Below are positions 1 through 4,650 of a stretch of DNA of 5,734 nucleotides, one piece after another. Source of the stretch: Thermoplasmata archaeon (GTDB lineage Archaea > Thermoplasmatota > Thermoplasmata > SG8-5 > JAGLSY01); contig JAGLSY010000233.1 of NCBI GenBank assembly GCA_023135545.1, forward strand, positions 1 through 5,734. The letters run 5' to 3'. Each line of letters opens with the position of its first letter. Position 1 is the stretch's first letter. The notes under the pieces are model-generated. The model was not told the origin of the DNA. It did not search any database and saw only the letters and a list, made by a program, of their open reading frames with translations. The position numbers were made by a program, and so were the translations under genes.

Positions 1-884
1 CCCTGCCCCATCCATTGCTTCTCGATTATTTCGGCATAGTTCTTAGATGTAACCAGGCGGTAGAATATGGGGCCGTATCCCAGGCTTATGAAGAGAACCA
101 AGAGGTAGAAGGGGTGAAGCCCTATTCCGAACAACTGGTATGCCAGCAGTCCCTCGATCGTGCCGATCGTCAGGAACAGATACAGCGCCAGAACAAGGGT
201 CATTGCCCTTCCCTGGCCCAGATAGATGACGGTGTTGGTTTCCATTTTCTTGTCTATCTCGTAGTCCCTGATCTCCTGAAGGAGCTGGGCTATTGCGCTT
301 CTCAGCATTATGACGAAGAGAAGGTAGATGACACCAGGCGAAAAATAGCTCAATGCAATGAGGCAGAAGATGTATGGGAATGAGTTGATGAGCGTGGCAT
401 GGCTTAATACATCCAGTCCCACCTTGTTTTTGAACCTGAGGGGCTCGGCCGTGTAGAAAAAGAAGACCATTAGCACAAATGCCGTAAACACAAAAGGCCA
501 GAATCCGAAGTATATCGAGGCCACCAGGGAAATGGCCGCCGTGGCAAACAAGAGGCCCTTGACCTGCTTTTCCGTGACCCTTCCGGCGCACACGGGATTT
601 CTCAGTTTTTTCTTGTCATCCAGGGCGTCGACATGCCTGTCATAGTAATCATTGCTGGCAAAGAGAAATACCTGGGCCATGAAGATGACCACCAGGGCGA
701 TGTAGAGGTCTGGTGTTGTAAAAACCGCAATGATGCTCTCTGCCGGCCTGCTGTATTCATTGACCTTGAAAGCATGGGGTAAAAATGCGAACAGAGCAAG
801 GCTCAGTGATATGATTGCCCATTCATTGATTCTAGAGAGCTCGACCAGCACGCTCTTTGATTTCTTTCTGAGATTGCCATGCAT
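1..884 (-). CDS. UbiA-superfamily prenyltransferase (C-terminus cut by window edge)
   Basis: Integral membrane prenyltransferase that would transfer a polyprenyl group from its diphosphate to an acceptor. The reading frame is open from an ATG at 884 to the left edge, giving 294 visible residues. The first aspartate-rich motif is NDYYDRHVD (residues 78-86, N-D-x-x-D-x-x-x-D), followed by a basic loop and NPVCAGRVT (96-104). The second is RDYEID (206-211). Both diphosphate/Mg-binding motifs are therefore intact. Around them lie about seven or eight hydrophobic helices, consistent with the UbiA fold, and most of the usual ~300 residues are present. An in-frame TGA lies at 912-914 and no better start follows it; there is no clear Shine-Dalgarno. 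In archaea this superfamily includes the DGGGP synthase of ether-lipid synthesis and lycopene elongases. The motif surroundings do not let me choose, so the substrate is left open. It lies downstream of the DUF454 gene on the same strand, after a 126-base gap with its own TATA-like sequence. Confidence 0.9.
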   Translation of the reverse strand, partial: MHGNLRKKSKSVLVELSRINEWAIISLSLALFAFLPHAFKVNEYSRPAESIIAVFTTPDLYIALVVIFMAQVFLFASNDYYDRHVDALDDKKKLRNPVCAGRVTEKQVKGLLFATAAISLVASIYFGFWPFVFTAFVLMVFFFYTAEPLRFKNKVGLDVLSHATLINSFPYIFCLIALSYFSPGVIYLLFVIMLRSAIAQLLQEIRDYEIDKKMETNTVIYLGQGRAMTLVLALYLFLTIGTIEGLLAYQLFGIGLHPFYLLVLFISLGYGPIFYRLVTSKNYAEIIEKQWMGQ

Positions 885-960
885 TCTAAATCTAATGAGC
901 GATAAACGACATCATACTTGTAGTTTTTGCCACTACTGGCGCATTCTCAACTTTGATAAT

Positions 961-975
961 TGTTTAATATAAAAA
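961..975 (-). promoter_or_regulatory. Possible TATA box for the UbiA gene
   Basis: On the minus strand the A/T-only core reads TTTTTATATTAAA. It lies in the 126-base gap between the DUF454 stop and the prenyltransferase ATG. Archaeal TATA boxes sit about 26 bases before the transcription start, so this would place the start near 943 and give a leader of about 60 bases. This rests on base composition and position only. The prenyltransferase may instead be read through from the genes upstream. Confidence 0.3.
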
Positions 976-1010
976 TCAAATGGTCTTTAATTTCATATGA
1001 TGTGGGCCTT

Positions 1011-1370
1011 TCATACGGTCTTGAGGCTCAATAGAAAGATGGTGACGCATACTGCAATGGCGAACAGCAGTATCTGAAGATGTGGTTGTTTAATAAAGAC
1101 CAGTGCCGAGATCCCTATCATGAGCCAGAGCATAAATATGGATATTATTTTCGCCCTCCTTCTGACTCCCCTGTGCTCTTCCCAATCCTTGATGTAGCCG
1201 CCGAACCATTTGTGATTGAGTAGCCAGTTGTACATCTTTTTTGATCCTCGGCAGTAGCATGCAGCCGCCAGAAGTATGAAAGGCACAGTGGGAAAGCCAG
1301 GAATCACAATGCCGATGATTCCAAGGGCGAGCGCGATGGTTCCGGAGGTTACCCAGAAAGCCCTGGCCAG
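1011..1370 (-). CDS. DUF454 (YbaN-like) small inner-membrane protein, non-ATG start
   Basis: Small membrane protein of the DUF454/YbaN family; its molecular role is not established. The family signature is plain: an N-terminal hydrophobic hairpin, then PGFPTVPFILLAAACY (the P-x-x-P-T-x-P-F motif and AAAC segment), then WLLNHKWFGGYIKDWEEHRG, then two further membrane helices near the C-terminus. An ATG does not exist in this frame. A GTG at 1307 would delete the first conserved hydrophobic segment (GTIALALGIIGIVIPGFP), so it is unlikely to be the true start. I chose CTG at 1370-1368. It gives 119 residues, close to family size, starts about where family members start, and has a purine-rich GGAGAGGGG just upstream. 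ATT codons at 1406 and 1412 are alternatives. Another possibility is a one-base frameshift from the out-of-frame ATGATG at about 1394-1399. The family is confident, the start is not. Confidence 0.85.
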   Translation of the reverse strand: MARAFWVTSGTIALALGIIGIVIPGFPTVPFILLAAACYCRGSKKMYNWLLNHKWFGGYIKDWEEHRGVRRRAKIISIFMLWLMIGISALVFIKQPHLQILLFAIAVCVTIFLLSLKTV

Positions 1371-1419
1371 TTTTCCCCTCTCCTTACCTTTTGCATCATC
1401 AGAAATAGAAATCCCCTCA

Positions 1420-1773
1420 CTATTTTTTACAGGCCGGCTCCCTCTTACCGTCTATCAGGTGCATTATTGCCAGATAGGGATGTTTTGCCATCATCTTCGG
1501 GCCTGAGTATCTCATGACCTCACGCACCCGGTCTCTCATTGGCTGGCTGTAGCAGTGTATGAGGCATTTTGTGCAGGAGTTTTTCTTATCCTGAAACGGG
1601 CATTTATCAAGCCTCTCTTCGGAATAAGCCAGCAGCTCCCGGCAGTCATCGCAAAGCTCCTGCTCCTCGTGTTTACCACGGCAGTAAATACTGAACATCG
1701 CCGCTATAGTTTTCTTTTCCCGGTTTATTCTTCTTCCAGCCATGTTATGCATTGAAGGAAATACCAAGGTCAT
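1420..1773 (-). CDS. ygbA: YgbA-like nitrous oxide-stimulated promoter family protein
   Basis: Cysteine-rich cytoplasmic protein of 117 residues matching the YgbA_NO family (annotated as 'nitrous oxide-stimulated promoter'). In enteric bacteria the gene is induced by nitric oxide through NsrR and helps recovery from nitrosative stress; the biochemical activity is not clear to me. The family core runs from REKKTIAAMFSIYCRGKH (residue 18) through LCDDC (40-44), RLDKCPF (54-60), the C67-x2-C70-x3-C74 cluster ending in HCY, to VMRYSGPKMMAKHP (86-99) and HLIDGKR (105-111). The cysteines at 31, 41, 44, 58, 67, 70 and 74 could bind a metal or Fe-S cluster (inference). The ATG at 1773 was chosen because a TATA-like element lies about 24 bases upstream, fitting a leaderless mRNA. 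Met8 or Met11 would also keep the whole core. The gene precedes DUF454 on the same strand by about 50 bases and is divergent from rps15. Confidence 0.85.
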   Translation of the reverse strand: MTLVFPSMHNMAGRRINREKKTIAAMFSIYCRGKHEEQELCDDCRELLAYSEERLDKCPFQDKKNSCTKCLIHCYSQPMRDRVREVMRYSGPKMMAKHPYLAIMHLIDGKREPACKK

Positions 1774-1791
1774 AGAATACAGTTTCGCAGG

Positions 1792-1801
1792 ATATTTTTA
1801 A
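1792..1801 (-). promoter_or_regulatory. Possible TATA box for the ygbA-like gene
   Basis: The minus strand reads TTAAAAATAT here, centred about 24 bases before the ATG at 1773. That spacing is what a leaderless archaeal transcript would have, with transcription starting at or next to the A of the start codon. No Shine-Dalgarno precedes that ATG, which agrees. Assigned from composition and distance only. Confidence 0.4.
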
Positions 1802-1809
1802 GTGCCACA

Positions 1810-1817
1810 TTTATATA
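1810..1817 (+). promoter_or_regulatory. TATA box of rps15
   Basis: TTTATATA on the plus strand is a near-canonical archaeal TATA box. Transcription would begin about 26 bases on, near 1840, leaving a leader of about 35 bases that contains the GGAGG ribosome binding site. The element is also A/T-symmetrical, and with the ygbA-side element at 1792-1801 it makes a compact divergent promoter region. Confidence 0.6.
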
Positions 1818-1861
1818 CAAGGACTCATTATTGGCGGTTACTTCAGCCCCAAAAAGGCTTT

Positions 1862-1866
1862 GGAGG
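1862..1866 (+). promoter_or_regulatory. Ribosome binding site of rps15
   Basis: GGAGG lies 8 bases before the ATG at 1875. It is a strong anti-Shine-Dalgarno match and fixes the start. The codon immediately upstream of the ATG is an in-frame TAG, so no longer start is possible. Confidence 0.8.
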
Positions 1867-1874
1867 TATATTAG

Positions 1875-2333
1875 ATGGCAAGGATGCATGCAAGGAGAAA
1901 GGGGAAATCGTCCTCGACCCGCCCACTGACCTACGAGAACCCAGCCTGGGTTCCGCTCAGCGGAGATGAAATAGTGAAAATCATCGTCAAGATGGCAGGG
2001 GACGGAGCATCAAGCGCCAATATAGGCACTATTCTCAGGGACCAATACGGGGTTCCGAATGTCAAGCTGGCCACCGGCAAGCCCATAACCCGGATAATGG
2101 GCGAGAACAAGATAGAGATGAAGCTGCCGGAGGATATAAGCAATCTCATGAGAAAGGCCGTTACCCTCAACACCCACCTTCAGGATAACAAAAAGGATAC
2201 GCACAACGAGAGAAGCCTGCAACTCATCGAAGCCAAGATAAGGCGCCTGGAGAGATATTACAAGTCAACAGGTGTCATCTCCGAGGACTGGAAATATTCC
2301 ATAAAGACGGCCGAGCTCGTGCTGAGCAGATAA
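1875..2333 (+). CDS. rps15: 30S ribosomal protein S15 (archaeal/eukaryotic uS15 type)
   Basis: Structural protein of the small ribosomal subunit that binds the central domain of 16S rRNA. The 152-residue length and the archaeal/eukaryotic N-terminal extension identify the S15P/S13e form: MARMHARRKGKSSSTRP at the start, then PAWVPLSGDEIVKIIVKMA and SSANIGTILRDQYGVP. The bacterial protein is only about 90 residues and lacks this part. The C-terminal half is the conserved uS15 core, with LNTHLQDNKKDTHNERSL (about residues 98-115) and the rRNA-binding IEAKIRRLERYYK region (118-130). The start is fixed by GGAGG at 1862 and an in-frame TAG directly upstream. The gene has its own TATA box. In many archaea S15 is followed by a RecJ-like DHH nuclease gene, as here, although a 344-base spacer separates the two in this window. 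Confidence 0.98.
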   Translation: MARMHARRKGKSSSTRPLTYENPAWVPLSGDEIVKIIVKMAGDGASSANIGTILRDQYGVPNVKLATGKPITRIMGENKIEMKLPEDISNLMRKAVTLNTHLQDNKKDTHNERSLQLIEAKIRRLERYYKSTGVISEDWKYSIKTAELVLSR

Positions 2334-2341
2334 TGGTCTAG

Positions 2342-2377
2342 CTGGAATATCCAGATACTTATATTTTCTATACTTTC
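2342..2377 (+). terminator. Possible rps15 transcription terminator
   Basis: Nine bases after the rps15 stop, CTGGA (2342-2346) and TCCAG (2350-2354) form a perfect 5-bp stem with an ATA loop. They are followed by a T-rich stretch, 2359-2377, containing TTTT and several shorter T runs. Archaeal termination depends mainly on T runs, and this one is broken up, so the call is tentative. Confidence 0.35.
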
Positions 2378-2386
2378 AATGTTACA

Positions 2387-2581
2387 TTACAACACTTGCT
2401 CGTTGAAGATGCCCTTGTTGGCTATTGTCTTTACCCGCCTTCCAGCCCCCCACCATGCTAGCATTACAATGAGACCCATGCTAACAAACACTGCGACCCA
2501 CGTTGGCAGGATACTAGCCCCACTAAAATTGATAGAAATGGTTATTGGGAATTTGCATCGTAGAATACTGCCGTAAGCCCA
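2387..2581 (-). pseudogene. Possible remnant or start-less small membrane protein ORF
   Basis: The 344-base spacer between rps15 and the DHH gene has an open minus-strand frame from after a TGA at 2582-2584 to a TAA at 2387-2389, 64 codons long. Its C-terminal half reads like a genuine membrane anchor: a hydrophobic helix coded at about 2441-2512 (ILPTWVAVFVSMGLIVMLAWW) is followed by GRR and a short polar basic tail (KTIANKGIFNEQVL). No ATG, GTG or TTG lies ahead of the helix; ATA at 2545 or ATT codons would be needed. A second minus frame, ending at a TAA at 2542-2544, reads RYNLCGQLKTIDGLTAVFY and would run straight into this one after a one-base shift near 2545. That resembles a beta-rich outer segment followed by a membrane anchor. 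I infer either the 3' end of a decayed or frameshifted gene whose beginning has been lost, or a small membrane protein with an unusual start. I do not recognise the family. Confidence 0.35.
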
Positions 2582-2600
2582 TCAATTGTTTTTAACTGGC

Positions 2601-2621
2601 CGCAGAGATTATACCTCTGCG
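2601..2621. repeat. Perfect 7-bp inverted repeat upstream of the DHH gene
   Basis: CGCAGAG (2601-2607) and CTCTGCG (2615-2621) are perfectly complementary around the 7-base spacer ATTATAC. The element ends 56 bases before the DHH gene ATG and just upstream of the A/T-rich TATA-like stretch at about 2632-2649. It could be a dyad operator site for a dimeric regulator or a hairpin in a minus-strand transcript. The function is not shown by the sequence. Confidence 0.5.
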
Positions 2622-2638
2622 AGTTTGGGCTTACTATA

Positions 2639-2649
2639 ATATTATTATA
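2639..2649 (+). promoter_or_regulatory. Possible TATA box of the DHH nuclease gene
   Basis: ATATTATTATA lies in an almost pure A/T stretch and is centred about 33 bases before the ATG at 2678. A start about 26 bases downstream would give a leader of only a few bases, which matches the weak or absent Shine-Dalgarno in front of this gene. The same stretch is A/T-symmetrical and could also serve a minus-strand transcript. Confidence 0.4.
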
Positions 2650-2677
2650 CCGGGCTTCTATACCAACCTGTTGAGCT

Positions 2678-4039
2678 ATGACATCCAAGGAAATCGATCT
2701 GGAATTCAGCAAGAACTTTTCCGAGAAGCTGGCCGAAGCCAAATCCGTTATTCTGGGCACGGAGGGCATGGTAAGGCTGATCTCTCATTACGACCCTGAC
2801 GGCATGAGTTCGGCCGCGATAATGGCCAAGGCACTTACCAGGGCTGGCAAGAAGTTTCATATCACCCTGACCTCCAAGCTGGGGGCTCCCTTCATGGAAG
2901 AGGTCAAGAAGGAAAAATTCGACCTGGTGATTTTCACGGACATGGGCAGCGGCCTCATCGAAACCCTGGAAACTTTTGAAAGGAATGTTGTGGTCGTCGA
3001 CCATCATGCGCCCCAGAAGGAAGGCTCCAAACCGGTCGTTCATCTCAATCCCCATCTTTTCGGATTTGATGGCGCGAGGGAAGCATGCGGGGCCACGATG
3101 AGTTTCTTCCTGGCTGTCACATTGAGCGATGAGAACTGGGACCTTGCACCACTGGCCTTGGCCGGTGCGGTCGGGGACAGGCAGAACCTTGGCGGCTTCA
3201 GTGGCTACAATGACCAGCTTGTTGCGGCGGCCGTCAACCGGGAACTGATAAAGAGGGAAAAGGTGCTGGACCTCAGGGGCCAGACCATAATGGACAGCCT
3301 GCTCAATCACCCGGAGCCGTATTTCAAGGGGCTCAATGGAGATAAGAAGGCGATTAAAAAATTCCTCAAGGCTATGGGGCTGGACGAGACGGCGGCAATC
3401 AAGGAACTGGATGATGAGAAAAAAAGGCATCTTGCATCCACTCTATCCCTTCATCTTCTCAAGCAGGGCGCCAGTACCGAGGCCATAAACCAGCTTGTCA
3501 CCAACAGATATTGGCTCTATGACAGGCACATGTACGTTGACGAGCTTGTTCCCCTTCTCAACGCCTGCGGCCGCAGAAAAAAATACAGTCTCGGGCTGGC
3601 GCTGGCTCTCGGGTCAAAGGAGGCCATGGAAGAAGCCAGGAAGGTGCATGGTAAGCACATATCCTGGATAATGGACACCATGGGTGACCTGGAGAAGAAC
3701 CAGCCGGATCAATTGGACAATATCCAGTACATCCATGTCCGGGAGAGCACTTATTCCGGAGTGATGGCCGGCCTGGGAACTTTGTACCTCTTTGACAAAT
3801 CAAAGCCGGTAATCGGAATCTTCTCCGGAGACGACAAATCCCACATATCGGCCAGGGCGACACGGAGCCTGGTTGAAAAGGGTCTTGACCTTGGTGCGGC
3901 ATGCAAAAATGCATCTGAGCAGGTCGGGGGAACCGGCGGGGGTCACAATATAGCCTCGGGGGCCAAGGTTCCGTCAAAAAAGGAAAAGAAATTTCTCACG
4001 CTACTGGACAAGGTGGTGGGGGAGCAGCTGGCTTCTTGA
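2678..4039 (+). CDS. RecJ-like DHH-family phosphoesterase/nuclease (archaeal)
   Basis: A 453-residue DHH-superfamily phosphoesterase of the archaeal RecJ-like type, expected to be a metal-dependent single-strand exonuclease. All catalytic motifs are visible: HYDPDGMSSAA (residues 37-47, motif I), FTDMGSG (86-92, motif II), VVDHHAP (106-112, the DHH motif III) and AGAVGDRQ (162-169, motif IV). The C-terminal DHHA1 domain ends in GGTGGGHNIASG (417-428), the glycine-rich substrate-binding motif. With every metal ligand present it should be active, unlike Cdc45-type relatives. Some archaeal members (GAN) bind GINS and act at the replication fork; others are 3'-5' or RNA exonucleases, and sequence reading alone does not separate these. 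The ATG at 2678 is the first possible start, since an in-frame TGA lies at 2672-2674. It follows rps15 on the same strand and converges on pncC. Confidence 0.93.
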   Translation: MTSKEIDLEFSKNFSEKLAEAKSVILGTEGMVRLISHYDPDGMSSAAIMAKALTRAGKKFHITLTSKLGAPFMEEVKKEKFDLVIFTDMGSGLIETLETFERNVVVVDHHAPQKEGSKPVVHLNPHLFGFDGAREACGATMSFFLAVTLSDENWDLAPLALAGAVGDRQNLGGFSGYNDQLVAAAVNRELIKREKVLDLRGQTIMDSLLNHPEPYFKGLNGDKKAIKKFLKAMGLDETAAIKELDDEKKRHLASTLSLHLLKQGASTEAINQLVTNRYWLYDRHMYVDELVPLLNACGRRKKYSLGLALALGSKEAMEEARKVHGKHISWIMDTMGDLEKNQPDQLDNIQYIHVRESTYSGVMAGLGTLYLFDKSKPVIGIFSGDDKSHISARATRSLVEKGLDLGAACKNASEQVGGTGGGHNIASGAKVPSKKEKKFLTLLDKVVGEQLAS

Positions 4040-4052
4040 ACCATAGTTAAGG

Positions 4053-4179
4053 GAGTTTATAGAGTTGGAGAGTTTGTGGAGTTTATGGAGTTTTGACGAT
4101 ACCTGGAAGGTAAAAAAAACTCTACGAACTCCATGAACTCAAGAGTACATAATCCAGTAATGACGAACTCTATAAACTC
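4053..4179. repeat. Nested inverted repeat built from GAGTT 9-mers
   Basis: The gap between the convergent DHH and pncC genes consists of units of about nine bases with consensus GAGTTTATR. Several lie in tandem on the plus strand at 4053-4095 and several in reverse orientation at 4115-4179. Two nested inverted repeats result. The outer is a perfect 14-bp match, GAGTTTATAGAGTT (4053-4066) with AACTCTATAAACTC (4166-4179). The inner, 4079-4092 with 4127-4140, has a single mismatch (a G-T pair in RNA). At the centre lies a third small stem, TACCT-GGA-AGGTA (4100-4112). The right outer arm runs into the last bases of the pncC stop codon. The whole could fold into a long hairpin in either transcript. 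Likely a dispersed intergenic repeat or a two-way terminator/stabiliser; this is inference. Confidence 0.8.
4112..4119 (-). terminator. T8 terminator of the lon-nadM-pncC operon
   Basis: On the minus strand a run of eight T residues lies about 60 bases past the pncC stop codon. Archaeal RNA polymerase stops at such T runs without needing a stem. Reverse-oriented GAGTT repeat units lie just upstream in the transcript, and a small TACCT/AGGTA stem lies immediately downstream. This is the obvious end point for the minus-strand operon. Confidence 0.55.
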
Positions 4180-4648
4180 AAGATCGTTCAAGATATTTTA
4201 TACACAGCTCAACGGCCTTCTCGGCAGCCTGCTTTTTGATGGCTTTCCTGTCTCCCTCGAACTTGAACTCTTCAACGATCTCTTCATCATCCTCGGAGAT
4301 TGATATGAAAACCTGGCCGATATTGGTTCCGGCATCGGTGCCGGGCCCGGCAATTCCGGTAATCGCAATTCCGATGTCGGATGAAAAGGCTTCTCTAGCG
4401 CCGTTTGCCATGGCCAGTGCCGTTCTTTCGCTGACCGGTCCGTGATTTCTCAGGCAGTCCATAGGCACTCCGATGACCTCGATTTTTGCCACATTGCTGT
4501 ATGCCACTACACCCCCCTCGAAGAAGTTGGAGCTTCCCGGCATGTTGGTTATGTGGTGGCAAAGCAGTCCCCCGGTACAGGACTCTGCCACGCTCAGTGT
4601 CTTTTGGGCCATGGTCATTTTCTCGGCCAGTTCTTCAATCTTGTTCAT
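4178..4648 (-). CDS. pncC: Nicotinamide-nucleotide amidase (CinA C-terminal domain, stand-alone)
   Basis: Cytoplasmic NMN deamidase family protein: NMN + water gives nicotinate mononucleotide + ammonia. It is the C-terminal domain of CinA as a single-domain protein of 156 residues, the usual size of the stand-alone form. The signatures are in order: SVAESCTGG (residues 19-27), MPGSSNFFEGGVVAYSN (36-52), HGPVSERTALAMANGA (69-84), the ITGIAGPG loop (97-103), and FEGDRKAIKKQAAEKA (130-145). The loop after AGPG reads TDAGTNIGQV instead of the common GGT-x-x-KPVG, a modest departure. The start chosen is ATG at 4648, with GGAAGG six bases ahead. A TTG six bases upstream (4654) would overlap the nadM stop but lacks room for a ribosome site. 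With ATG, two bases separate the genes, so translation is probably coupled. Pairing with nadM points to NMN recycling. Confidence 0.92.
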   Translation of the reverse strand: MNKIEELAEKMTMAQKTLSVAESCTGGLLCHHITNMPGSSNFFEGGVVAYSNVAKIEVIGVPMDCLRNHGPVSERTALAMANGAREAFSSDIGIAITGIAGPGTDAGTNIGQVFISISEDDEEIVEEFKFEGDRKAIKKQAAEKAVELCIKYLERS

Positions 4649-4650
4649 GT

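Noticed and set aside
43..799. Minus-strand frames of 182 and 65 codons at 43-591 and 602-799
   Set aside because: Both lie in other frames of the UbiA gene. They are rich in His, Pro, Arg and Cys with no domain, whereas the frame from 884 shows clear UbiA motifs.
929..940. GCCA-CTAC-TGGC mini-hairpin upstream of the UbiA gene
   Set aside because: A 4-bp stem is expected by chance in this length and has no T run or conserved position to support it.
2379..2576. 65-codon plus-strand ORF in the rps15-DHH spacer
   Set aside because: No ribosome site and no recognisable motif. The opposite strand carries the more protein-like membrane segment, so this is taken as its shadow.
2645..3430. 261-codon minus-strand ORF opposite the DHH gene
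   Set aside because: It is antisense to a gene with all catalytic motifs intact. Its composition (His, Arg, Phe-rich) is typical of a complement frame and it has no recognisable domain.
3558..3977. 139-codon minus-strand ORF opposite the DHH C-terminal domain
   Set aside because: Pro/Arg/Cys-rich shadow of the plus-strand coding frame, with no motif.
4053..4179. CRISPR array
   Set aside because: The units are about 9 bases, adjacent and in both orientations. There are no 25-40 base direct repeats with unique spacers and no cas genes.
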